A stretch of DNA of 52,639 nt from Thiobacillus sp. (GTDB lineage: Bacteria; Pseudomonadota; Gammaproteobacteria; Burkholderiales; Thiobacillaceae), in NCBI GenBank assembly GCA_030680405.1, contig JAUXVT010000004.1:1-52639 (forward strand), given 5' to 3'. Shown here piece after piece: positions 1 through 9,497 of the stretch (position 1 is its first letter; the number at the start of each line of letters is the position of its first letter). Both the position numbers and the translations under genes were made by a program. The notes beneath the pieces are model-generated. The model had not been told where the DNA came from. It did no database searches and saw only the letters and a list, made by a program, of their open reading frames with translations.

Positions 1-990
1 GCCGCTGGAATCGACGAAGTGGATTTCCAGATTCTGCGGATCGGCTATTTCGCTCTGATCGAAGCCGGGTGCAGGAAAGCCTGCCAGCGAATCGAGCGCA
101 CGGCCCTGCAGCAGTTCGGTCAGTGCGCGTTCCAGTGCAACCTCAAAACGCGGGTGTGCGCCGAAGCTGGCGAAGCAGCCCTGATCGTGTGGGTGCAGCA
201 AGGTGACGTTCATCACCGGATACTGGCCGCCGAGCGAGGCATCTTTCACCAGGATGCCGAAGCCGGCCTCACGCAGGCCGCGAATGCCGGCAGCAATGTG
301 CGGATAGCGGTTGATCACGGCTTCGGGGACGTCGGGCAGGCAAAGGCCTTCTTCGATGATGCGGAATTTGATGTGGCGCTCGAAGATTTCGGCCAGCGCC
401 TGGGTGCGTGCCTCCTTCAGCGTGTTGCCGGCCGACATGCCGATGCTTACGTAGAGGTTGCCGATGAGGTTGACCGGGAAATACACCGTTTCGCCATCGC
501 GCAGACGCTGGTAGGGAATGGCGCAAATGCCGCGCGCGGCGTTGCCGGAATTCAGATCGATCAGCTGGTCGGCGCGCACGCCGTCGTCCGGGTTGTACAG
601 GGCGTGCAGCTCGGGCGTGAGGAGTTCTTCCGGCCAGGCGTCGCCCTCCGGTGCGAACCAGCGCTCGTCGGGCGTGTGGGTGTATTCCCGTTCGGCCAGG
701 GTTTCGCCCAGATAAAAATGGGTCCAGAAATAGTTGGTCGACAGCCGCTCGAAATACTCGCCCAGCGCGCTCGCCCGCGCGGCAAGTTCCGAGGCGCCCT
801 TGCCGTTGGTGAACAGCAGCGGGCAATCGCGGTCGCGGATATGCACCGACCAGACGCCCTCCACGGGATTGAGCCAGGAGCGCTCCTCGGTGTGAAAATC
901 CAGCGCTTCGAGCTTGGATTGCAAGGTGCGGATCGACGCTTCGAGCGAGGCGTCCTTGCCGGGGATGAAACTTTCGGTGGTGGCGTGCAT
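1..990 (-). CDS. ycaO: YcaO, ribosomal S12 methylthiotransferase accessory protein (5' part; gene runs off the left edge)
   Basis: The first 330 residues of an E. coli-type YcaO are visible; the family protein is about 585 residues, so roughly the C-terminal 40% lies outside the window. The start ATG is at 990-988 and the protein opens MHATTESFIPGKDASLEASI, which aligns with the E. coli N-terminus. Family stretches follow in order: SWLNPVEGVWSVHIRD, FTNGKGASELAARASALGEY with FERLSTNYFW, IGNLYVSIGMSAGNTLKEAR, and ASLGGQYPVMNV. YcaO proteins are ATP-dependent amide-activating enzymes; this subgroup is reported to assist RimO in beta-methylthiolation of ribosomal protein S12. No thiazole/oxazole-peptide genes are visible nearby, which supports the housekeeping reading. 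The gene is divergent from the TPR protein on its right. Confidence 0.92.
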   Translation of the reverse strand, partial: MHATTESFIPGKDASLEASIRTLQSKLEALDFHTEERSWLNPVEGVWSVHIRDRDCPLLFTNGKGASELAARASALGEYFERLSTNYFWTHFYLGETLAEREYTHTPDERWFAPEGDAWPEELLTPELHALYNPDDGVRADQLIDLNSGNAARGICAIPYQRLRDGETVYFPVNLIGNLYVSIGMSAGNTLKEARTQALAEIFERHIKFRIIEEGLCLPDVPEAVINRYPHIAAGIRGLREAGFGILVKDASLGGQYPVMNVTLLHPHDQGCFASFGAHPRFEVALERALTELLQGRALDSLAGFPAPGFDQSEIADPQNLEIHFVDSSG

Positions 991-1102
991 GGGGTGACTC
1001 TTTTTTGAACAGCCAACAGCATAATCGATGCGTCAAGTACGGCGTAAAATGACTAGTGTCGATCCCATCACCGAGGTGGCTGCAATTTGCGATTCCTGCC
1101 CC

Positions 1103-1771
1103 ATGTCTAAACGTGTCCCCTTGCTTTTGTTGTTGCCTTGGCTTGTGTTTGCAGGCCCGGTGGCGGCTGCCGCCCAGACCTTTGGCCTGGACGGCGATCA
1201 GGCGGCGCTTGCTGCCCGTCCGCAGGCCGAGTGGGTGCGGCAGGCGCAGGCGCTGGAAAAACGCGCCGACTGGGCGGGCCTGCTGGCGTGGGGGCAGGCC
1301 TGGGCGCGCGCCGATGCGAAGAATCCGCTGGCCTGGTTCGTACAGGGACGCGCGCTGGGTGAGCAGGGGCGGTTTGCCGACGCGATTGCGGCGTATCGGC
1401 AGAATGTGCGCCTGGCGCCCGGCGACGTGTTTGCCCGCAACAATCTGGGCAACGCCTACCGCGACAGCGGGCGCCCGCGCGAGGCGATGCTGGCGTATCG
1501 CGCGGCGGTGGAAATCGACCCCGACTATATTCAGGCCTGGCACAACTTGGGGCTGATGTTTTATCTGACCAAAGGGCAGGCGGGGGTGACGCAGGCGCTG
1601 CAAAAGTTGCAGGCCAGCGACTCGGCACTGGCCGACGTTTGGCGCGCGCTGGCGGTCGAATATTCGATCACGGGTGATATGCGTGTGGCGCGCGAGGCGG
1701 TACGGGTGCTGCGCGGTTTGAGCGAAGCCGAACGCGCGCGCATGTTTGGCATCCTGTTTGCCGAGGGCTGA
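1103..1771 (+). CDS. Periplasmic tetratricopeptide-repeat protein
   Basis: A 222-residue protein from the ATG at 1103. This start places a clean signal peptide first (MSKRVPLLLLLPWLVFAGPV, then AAAAQ). An upstream in-frame ATG at 1028 would add 25 residues of no known character ahead of that signal, so I prefer 1103, although no good Shine-Dalgarno precedes it. After a helical region at about 30-80 there are two to three TPR units, recognisable by NPLAWFVQGRALGEQGRFAD, NLGNAYRDSGRPREAMLAYR and AWHNLGLMFYLTKG. TPR repeats are protein-binding scaffolds, and no enzymatic motif is present. It ends 3 bp before the converging glycosyltransferase gene. The partner is unknown. Confidence 0.8.
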   Translation: MSKRVPLLLLLPWLVFAGPVAAAAQTFGLDGDQAALAARPQAEWVRQAQALEKRADWAGLLAWGQAWARADAKNPLAWFVQGRALGEQGRFADAIAAYRQNVRLAPGDVFARNNLGNAYRDSGRPREAMLAYRAAVEIDPDYIQAWHNLGLMFYLTKGQAGVTQALQKLQASDSALADVWRALAVEYSITGDMRVAREAVRVLRGLSEAERARMFGILFAEG

Positions 1772-1774
1772 TTT

Positions 1775-2734
1775 TCACCCCGAGCCTTGCTCGAATTCCG
1801 CCACCGCCTGCCGCAACCGGCTGGCTTCCTGCTCCGGACGCATCAGCCCACGACGCTGGCGGGCGTGGCTGAGCAGGTCGGCATAAAAATCGGGGTTGTT
1901 CTCGGCCATCGACAGCAGCCTGGCCAGCCGTCGTTCGTTGCCCACCGGAAAATAGCCGGGGTAGTCCTCGCCCAGCATGCCGATGTTGCCCGGCATGTGC
2001 GAGGCCAGCACCGGCACGTCGGCTGCCAGCGCCTCGCAGATCACGTTGGCGCCGCCTTCCATCACCGAGCTGATGACCATGAGGTGTGCGCGCGACAGGC
2101 GCTTTAGCACCGTCTTGTGCGGTACCTCGCCGGCCCAGTGCCAGCGCGGCAGCTTGTTTTGCGCCAGTTCTGCCGTTTCGGCCATGTCCTCGCTTAAGGC
2201 GCTGCCCAGATGCGTCACCTGGATTTGCGAATGTTCGGGCAGATAGGCCGTCGCCAGCGCCGCCCGGAAGGGGTCTTTTTCCGCGCGCAGGTGGCCGATC
2301 ACCAGCACCTCGAAAGTATGGGGAGGCGGGGGCAGGCGGGCAATGTCGGGCGACGATTGATAGATCACCCGCGTCCTGGAAATCAGATGCGCGGGCAATT
2401 CGTCGACGCCGCGCTCCTGCAGCACGATAAGGCGGTGCGCGAGCTCCAGCGCCTGCTGGGCGTCGCGGTCCTGGTGGATGTCGCGATACAGGTCGGTGCC
2501 GGTCAACGCCAGCAACAGCGGACGGCTCGGAAAGCGTTCTGCAAAGGCGCGGATCGAGGCAAAGCTGCGCCGCGCATGCAGCGCCAGCATCAGGTCGGCG
2601 TCGCGGCCATCCCATTCCACCTGCGTCCGCACCGTGTGCCCCGCTTCGCGCAGAAAGCGCGCCCAGCGCGCGGCCGTGTGCCAGTTGCCGTTGCGATGTT
2701 CGCGGCCGTAGGGTGTGATTAGGGCGATGCGCAT
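1775..2734 (-). CDS. senB: SenB-like (TIGR04348-type) glycosyltransferase
   Basis: A 319-residue GT-B fold, family-4-like glycosyltransferase. The N-terminus (MRIALITPYGREHRNGNWHT, then AARWARFLREAGHTV) is a Rossmann-type acceptor domain without signal peptide or membrane segment, so the protein is cytosolic. Family-typical stretches are LHARRSFASIRAF, LALTGTDLYRDI, VIGHLRAEKDPF, VMEGGANVICEALAADVPVL and GNIGMLGEDYPGYF. From memory of the family these match the selenosugar synthase SenB of selenoneine biosynthesis, which joins selenophosphate to UDP-GlcNAc. No senA (EgtB-like) or selD/senC gene lies within the window, so substrate assignment rests on sequence alone. Glycosyltransferase function is very likely; the SenB role is moderately likely. 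Confidence 0.68.
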   Translation of the reverse strand: MRIALITPYGREHRNGNWHTAARWARFLREAGHTVRTQVEWDGRDADLMLALHARRSFASIRAFAERFPSRPLLLALTGTDLYRDIHQDRDAQQALELAHRLIVLQERGVDELPAHLISRTRVIYQSSPDIARLPPPPHTFEVLVIGHLRAEKDPFRAALATAYLPEHSQIQVTHLGSALSEDMAETAELAQNKLPRWHWAGEVPHKTVLKRLSRAHLMVISSVMEGGANVICEALAADVPVLASHMPGNIGMLGEDYPGYFPVGNERRLARLLSMAENNPDFYADLLSHARQRRGLMRPEQEASRLRQAVAEFEQGSG

Positions 2735-2743
2735 GGGGTAAGT

Positions 2744-2773
2744 TTACGCCGGGCAGATTGAATCGCGGATAAT
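2744..2773 (+). promoter_or_regulatory. Possible sigma70 promoter giving a near-leaderless transcript
   Basis: TTACGC (2744-2749) and GATAAT (2768-2773) are separated by 18 bp. The -10 box ends only 6 bases before the ATG of the methyltransferase at 2780, so transcription from it would begin at or next to the start codon. No Shine-Dalgarno is visible in the short leader, which is consistent. The -35 match is only moderate. Confidence 0.35.
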
Positions 2774-2779
2774 TCGCCC

Positions 2780-3559
2780 ATGACTGAAACGCCCATTACC
2801 TCGCGCGACAACCCCATCTTCAAGCGGCTGAAGAAGCTCGCCGAGTCGGCCCGCTCGCGGCGCGAAGCGCAGATGACCCTGCTCGATGGCGAGCATCTGC
2901 TGGCCGCCTATCTGGAGGCAGGCGGCCAGCCGCACACGCTGGTGCGCGCGGCTTCGTTCGATGCCGGCAAACTCGCCCATCTGGCCGCGCGTTGCAGCCA
3001 GGCCAAAGCCATCGTCCTGCCCGATGCGCTGTTCGCCGAACTCGCGCCCGTCGCCACGCCCACCGGCATGCTCGCCGAGGCCGCCTGGCTCATCCCGCCT
3101 GCCATCGACGCCATCCCGCTGGTCATCGTGCTGGAAGACATCCAGGACCCCGGCAACCTCGGCGCCATGCTGCGCGCCGGCGCAGCAGCGGGCGCCACGC
3201 TGGTGGTGCTGTCGAAAGGCTGCCACGACCCGTGGTCGCCCAAGGCATTGCGCGGCGGGCAGGGCGCGCAGTTCGTGCTGCCAATGCAGCAGGGCGCCGA
3301 TCTGGTGGCGTGGCTGAATGGATTTTCCGGCCGGAGCATTGCGCTCGCCCTGGCCGAGGACAGTGATTTCTATGCACTCGACCTCGGCGGCCCGATTGCC
3401 CTCATCGCCGGCAACGAGGGCGCGGGCTTGTCCGCAGCCGTGTGCGGCGCGGCGACGCTGAGAGCGCACATCCCAATGGCGGGCAGGATCGAGTCGTTGA
3501 ATGCGTCAGCAGCGCTGGCGGTGGCGGTGTTCGAGGCGGTGCGGCAGCGCAGGGGGTAG
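2780..3559 (+). CDS. SpoU/TrmH-family RNA 2'-O-methyltransferase
   Basis: A 259-residue SPOUT methyltransferase. The N-terminal 95 residues form the substrate-binding domain (ITSRDNPIFKRLKKLAESAR, then LLDGEHLLAAYL), the pattern of rRNA 2'-O-ribose methyltransferases of the RlmB/TsnR/YsgA kind. The catalytic knot follows with motif 1 (VLEDIQDPGNLGAMLRAGAA, containing the conserved N and R), motif 2 (ALIAGNEGAGLS) and motif 3 (HIPMAGRIESLNASAALAVA), all intact. It transfers a methyl group from S-adenosylmethionine to a ribose in rRNA or tRNA; the target base cannot be named. The last 190 bp overlap, antisense, the open frame of the converging GGDEF/EAL gene. Confidence 0.88.
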   Translation: MTETPITSRDNPIFKRLKKLAESARSRREAQMTLLDGEHLLAAYLEAGGQPHTLVRAASFDAGKLAHLAARCSQAKAIVLPDALFAELAPVATPTGMLAEAAWLIPPAIDAIPLVIVLEDIQDPGNLGAMLRAGAAAGATLVVLSKGCHDPWSPKALRGGQGAQFVLPMQQGADLVAWLNGFSGRSIALALAEDSDFYALDLGGPIALIAGNEGAGLSAAVCGAATLRAHIPMAGRIESLNASAALAVAVFEAVRQRRG

Positions 3560-5601
3560 GTTACCGCGCTGCCCCGGCGTGCTTCTCGGGTGTGGCCAAA
3601 TTCCTGCAGCCAGTCGCGACCCAGCAGCGCGATGACCTGCTCGGCAGGTACCGGCCGGCTGATGAAATAGCCCTGCACAATCTTACAGCCGAGTTTGCGC
3701 AGCGATTCGAGTTGCCCCCGGGTCTCCACTCCTTCGGCGACGGCGCCGAGATTCAGTCCCTTGCACAGGGCGAGAATCGAACTGATGAGGGCTTCGTTGG
3801 CCGAGGCGTTCGGCAGGTCCTTGACGAAAAAGCGGTCGATTTTCAGGACGTCGAGCGGGAAGCGCTTCAGGTGGGCCAATGACGAATAGCCGGTGCCGAA
3901 GTCGTCGATGGACACGGCAACGCCCAAGGCCTTCAAGGCCAGTATCCTGACCACGGCCGCGTCGACGTCTTCCATGAAGATGCCTTCGGTCAGTTCGAGC
4001 TGCAGGGATTGCGGCGGCAGGCCGGATTGCGCCAGTGCATCGCGAACGTTGTCGAACAGGGTTTCGTGCCAGAACTCCTTGCTGGAGACATTGACGGCAA
4101 CGTCCAGATCGGTGAATCCGGCGGCATGCCAGTTTGCGGTTTGATGGCAGGCCGCCAGCAGAAGCGACCGTCCGACACTGACGATCCCGCCGGTTTCTTC
4201 CAGCATGCTGAGGAACAGTGCCGGGTTGAGCAGACCCTTGTCCGGCTTGTTCCAGCGAAGCAGCGCCTCGACACCCTCAATGCGCCCGGTTTCTAGGTTG
4301 AGCTGAGGCTGGTAATGGAATACAAACTCGTTCCGCTCCAGCGCATAGTGCAATTCGGTTTCCAACTGCAGCCTTTCCTCCGCCATCGCGTTCATTGCCG
4401 CGTCATAGAGTTGGAAGCGGTTCCTGCCGCTGCCTTTGGCGGTGTACATCGCCGTGTCCGCATTCTTCAGTAGGCTGCCAGCGTTGATGCCGTCATTCGG
4501 GTAGACGCTGACGCCGATACTGCAGCTGGAGAAAATTTCGCGCCCGGCAATCCGGTAGGGTTCGCTCACCACTGCGAGGGTTTTTTCCACGACCTGAAGA
4601 ATCTGTGTGATCTTGACGGCATCGAGGATCACGACGAATTCGTCGCCGCCCAGTCGCGCCACGATGTCTTCGGCGCGCGTCACCGCCTGCAGGCGCTTGG
4701 CCACCTCGCAAATGAGCAGGTCGCCGCTGGCGTGCCCGAGGGTGTCGTTGACGCGCTTGAAGCGGTCGAGGTCGATGAACATCACGCCGACCAGTGTTTC
4801 ACGCCGCTGGGCGCGGATCAGCGATTGCTCCAGGCGATCCATGAACAGCATGCGGTTGGGCAGGCCGGTCAGGGTATCGTGCGTGGCGAGGCGCTCGCGT
4901 TCCCGGCTCACGCGATTGGTGTAATACATGACAACCCCGGCGACGAAGACGCTCAGCAGCAGGGCGATCCCGGATAACAGATACATCCAGAAACGCGCCA
5001 CCCTGTGGGCTTCGTGCGCCTTGTGGCTGGCTTCCAACGCAACCTGCTGGGCTCCGGCGTCCAGTTGCGACAACACGGCCATCACGTTGTTCTGCGCCGG
5101 GATGGCTTTTCCGATAACCAGGTCTTCCGCTTCCTGATTGAGGTCGGCGCTGATCAGGTCGATGACCTGCTCCTGGATCGGCTGGGCGAAACTGATCAAC
5201 TGCTGCTGCAGGGTGATCAGTTCGTGCTCCCGCTCATTCAGGGGCAGATCCAGCAGTGCCAGCCGCGCCGTGACAAACTCCGAGCCCTTCTGGTTGAACT
5301 GCATCAGCAATTCGTCACGCTCGAACGGGTCCTCGATCTTGGTGAGCATGAACATGATCAGGGTTCGCTCACGTGCGGAAACCACCATTGCCTTGGTGTA
5401 ATTCTGCTTGCTCATGTGTACGTCGACCACGGTATCGAGGTTGCGCGTGGTCACGCCCAGTTGCTGCAGGCCGATGGCGGTGACGAACAGAATCAGCAGC
5501 AACTGGATGACAAAGCCGACGAGCAGCATGCGCCGCCAGGCTGTGGGGCTGGCGGGACGCCTCGCCGCCTTGGCTGGGGTGGCGTCAGTGTTGACGTGCA
5601 T
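3370..5601 (-). CDS. Membrane-bound diguanylate cyclase/phosphodiesterase (GGDEF-EAL)
   Basis: A 743-residue c-di-GMP enzyme. A transmembrane helix at about 25-47 is followed by a periplasmic helical sensor (50-200), a second helix at about 204-227, a GGDEF domain with an intact GGDEF signature at 318-322, and an EAL domain beginning near 420 with EALLRW at 445-450. DDFGTGYSSLAHLKRFPLDV shows the phosphodiesterase metal/base residues are kept, so both synthesis and breakdown are possible. The sensor contains RERTLIMFMLTKIEDPFERD and FNQKGSEFVTARLALLDLPL, shared with the paralogue at 29649-31640. After the EAL domain the frame continues about 75 residues of low-complexity sequence that overlap the neighbouring methyltransferase gene; the functional end may be near 3560. 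Confidence 0.9.
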   Translation of the reverse strand: MHVNTDATPAKAARRPASPTAWRRMLLVGFVIQLLLILFVTAIGLQQLGVTTRNLDTVVDVHMSKQNYTKAMVVSARERTLIMFMLTKIEDPFERDELLMQFNQKGSEFVTARLALLDLPLNEREHELITLQQQLISFAQPIQEQVIDLISADLNQEAEDLVIGKAIPAQNNVMAVLSQLDAGAQQVALEASHKAHEAHRVARFWMYLLSGIALLLSVFVAGVVMYYTNRVSRERERLATHDTLTGLPNRMLFMDRLEQSLIRAQRRETLVGVMFIDLDRFKRVNDTLGHASGDLLICEVAKRLQAVTRAEDIVARLGGDEFVVILDAVKITQILQVVEKTLAVVSEPYRIAGREIFSSCSIGVSVYPNDGINAGSLLKNADTAMYTAKGSGRNRFQLYDAAMNAMAEERLQLETELHYALERNEFVFHYQPQLNLETGRIEGVEALLRWNKPDKGLLNPALFLSMLEETGGIVSVGRSLLLAACHQTANWHAAGFTDLDVAVNVSSKEFWHETLFDNVRDALAQSGLPPQSLQLELTEGIFMEDVDAAVVRILALKALGVAVSIDDFGTGYSSLAHLKRFPLDVLKIDRFFVKDLPNASANEALISSILALCKGLNLGAVAEGVETRGQLESLRKLGCKIVQGYFISRPVPAEQVIALLGRDWLQEFGHTREARRGSAVTYPLRCRTASNTATASAADAFNDSILPAIGMCALSVAAPHTAADKPAPSLPAMRAIGPPRSSA

Positions 5602-5901
5602 GCTGACTGCTCAAACTAGGGCTTTCCTGACTGAATGCCCGGCATGTGCGGTCACTGAATCGCCCGCACATGCGCTGCGGCACCCCCCGAGCCGGTGGGC
5701 GGCACTGCGGGAAATCAAACGGGGGCACAACGGTGACATCACAACGCGTGACCCGGTGCGTGGTAAGGAACTAGACATCTGAAACTCCTGGTACTTGAGC
5801 GTGGGGTGGGATTCGAACCACAGCCAAATCGACGCCTAGATGTCTGCTTAATCGGGCGGAAAGCGGAAAACTTGAGGGCGGGCAGGCTGCGTGGCGCAGG
5901 T
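5602..5901. other. Intergenic region with an inverted repeat and tRNA T-arm-like sequence
   Basis: About 300 bases separate the GGDEF/EAL gene from ppsR, both on the minus strand. No convincing gene is present. Two things stand out: an 8-bp inverted repeat (AGACATCT at 5773-5780 and AGATGTCT at 5838-5845) and, between the arms, GTGGTTCGAATCCCAC on the minus strand, which resembles the TpsiC arm of a tRNA. No anticodon or D arm can be folded around it, so I do not call a tRNA. Confidence 0.4.
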
Positions 5902-6678
5902 TCAGGGATGCCGCAGGCGCGCCGCGATTTCCTCCACCGACATGCGGGTAGTGTCGAGGACGGCAAGGGCATGGCGTGCGAACAGCCGCTCGGCGGCGGC
6001 GAGTTCGTCGCGGCATTGTTGCAGGCTGGCGTAGCGGCTGTCGGGGTAGCGCGCCTGGCGGATGGTGGCGAGGCGTTCCGCCGACAGGGTCAAGGCGCGC
6101 AACTGGGGCAGGTGGGCGAGCAGGACGCCGGGCAGGCTGTGATGCGCAAGGTCGTCCGGCGTGAGCGGATAATTGGCAACGCGCAGACCGTATTGCAGGG
6201 CAAGGTAGAGCGCGCTGGGAGTTTTGCCGACGCGCGAGACCCCGACCAGGATCAGGTCGGCCTGATCGAGCCGCTGCGGCTGCAGGCCATCGTCCAGTGC
6301 CAGGCTGAAATTCACCGCGTCCATGCGCGATTCGTAGTTGTTCGTCATGCCGTGGGTGCGGCCGCCGCTGGGGGTGGCGGCCTGCCCCAGCGCGGTTTCC
6401 ACGGCGGGGGCGATGAGTTCGAAGACATCGAATAGACGGGCGCAACTCTCACGCAGGACGGCGCGCAGGGCAGGATCGGTCAAGGTGGAAAACACCAGTG
6501 CGCCGGGTGTGGCGGCAATCCGTGCGGCGGCGGCCTGCGCTTTCTCCGGGCTGTCGACGAAAGGGAGCACTATCAGACTAAACTCAAGTGCAGGAAACTG
6601 CGACAGCACGCTCTTCGCCACCGCTTCGACGGTGACGCCGGTGTGATCGGACACGCAGAAAACATAATGGCTTTTCAT
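5902..6678 (-). CDS. ppsR: PEP synthase regulatory protein (bifunctional kinase/pyrophosphorylase)
   Basis: A 258-residue DUF299/PPSR protein from the ATG at 6678-6676; a TTG five codons upstream is a weaker alternative. It opens [20 protein letters not shown], has the family helix [19 protein letters not shown], and carries the P-loop-like [20 protein letters not shown] plus [19 protein letters not shown]. The family inactivates PEP synthase by ADP-dependent phosphorylation of a threonine near the catalytic histidine, and reactivates it by Pi-dependent pyrophosphorylysis. Its target, ppsA, is the divergently transcribed neighbour, with only 9 bp between the two start codons, which strongly supports the assignment. 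Confidence 0.95.
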   Translation of the reverse strand: MKSHYVFCVSDHTGVTVEAVAKSVLSQFPALEFSLIVLPFVDSPEKAQAAAARIAATPGALVFSTLTDPALRAVLRESCARLFDVFELIAPAVETALGQAATPSGGRTHGMTNNYESRMDAVNFSLALDDGLQPQRLDQADLILVGVSRVGKTPSALYLALQYGLRVANYPLTPDDLAHHSLPGVLLAHLPQLRALTLSAERLATIRQARYPDSRYASLQQCRDELAAAERLFARHALAVLDTTRMSVEEIAARLRHP

Positions 6679-6687
6679 GGAGTGATT

Positions 6688-9030
<2,343 letters not shown>

Positions 9031-9275
9031 CGCCCGTTCTTGGGCGGGCAGCTTGCTCCTCTATGCTCATCACAGGATCGCACTGCTTCTGAGTCATGCG
9101 CCACCCATGCGCTGCCGCGCAAGACCGATGTGCCTTCATGCCGATCAAGAGCGGGAAAAACAAGCGCATCACCTGCCATGAACGGCCGCCATGATGGGCA
9201 AGGAAAAGATCCAAGAAAGTCGCCACCCCATGCTCAAAAGCCATTGAAGTTCCGGGAGTGGCATTGAGTAACAAC

Positions 9276-9314
9276 AAAGTTCAATAAAATATTTTTCATA
9301 TTTTATTGAACTTT
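9276..9314. repeat. Perfect 17-bp inverted repeat, AT-rich, upstream of mtoA
   Basis: AAAGTTCAATAAAATAT at 9276-9292 and its exact reverse complement at 9298-9314 are separated by TTTTC. The element could be a regulator-binding operator or an RNA hairpin. The A/T-only top of the stem and the absence of GC pairs make it a poor rho-independent terminator despite the short T-run at the end. It lies 183 bp before the mtoA start codon. Confidence 0.85.
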
Positions 9315-9362
9315 TTCGAGGAATATTTTCACCCTGTGTATATGATGGATACATAACCTGTC

Positions 9363-9385
9363 ATCTGGTATTTAAGGATCCAGAT
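9363..9385. repeat. Short inverted repeat in the mtoA leader
   Basis: ATCTGG (9363-9368) and CCAGAT (9380-9385) form a 6-bp dyad with an 11-bp spacer (TATTTAAGGAT). The spacing of about one and a half helical turns, centre to centre, suits a dimeric DNA-binding protein, but a chance dyad is possible. Confidence 0.4.
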
Positions 9386-9497
9386 AGATGGTTAATAAAT
9401 ACATGAATACATTGGGGGAGAGCGGCAGGTAGGTTTCCCCTCGGTTTTTGTAGTGGCTTTGATTGCCGTAAACACCGCAAATAAGGGGGGGACCCAT

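Larger units (their letters stand above)
9031..9497. other. AT-rich leader region of the mto genes
   Basis: 467 bases between ppsA and the decaheme cytochrome gene. A short GC hairpin follows the ppsA stop (CGCCC gttctt GGGCG at about 9031-9046) and could end ppsA transcription. From about 9265 to 9400 the base composition drops sharply to AT-rich, unlike the surrounding genome. This part holds a perfect 17-bp inverted repeat and a smaller 6-bp one, listed separately. Open frames here on either strand resemble nothing known and lack a ribosome site, so none is called. Confidence 0.6.

Noticed and set aside
1-990. Azole-peptide (RiPP) biosynthesis YcaO
   Set aside because: The sequence aligns with the E. 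coli housekeeping YcaO from its first residues, and no precursor peptide, dehydrogenase or transporter genes are seen beside it.
19-1008. Long plus-strand open frame opposite ycaO
   Set aside because: It is a shadow of ycaO. The minus strand gives a continuous, recognisable YcaO sequence; the plus-strand product resembles nothing and arises from high GC content.
269-1603. Long minus-strand open frame crossing ycaO and the TPR gene
   Set aside because: Its translation is arginine/proline-rich out-of-frame sequence spanning two well-supported genes.
5801-5845. Candidate tRNA on the minus strand
   Set aside because: Only a T-arm-like piece is present; no acceptor, D or anticodon stems fold around it and the T-stem itself is broken.
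9276-9314. Rho-independent terminator for ppsA
   Set aside because: The stem has only four G/C pairs in 17, is about 245 bp past the ppsA stop, and its T-run is short; an operator or mRNA hairpin fits better.
9040-9354. Small open frames in the mto leader on both strands
   Set aside because: No ribosome sites, no recognisable sequence, and one of them runs through the 17-bp inverted repeat.
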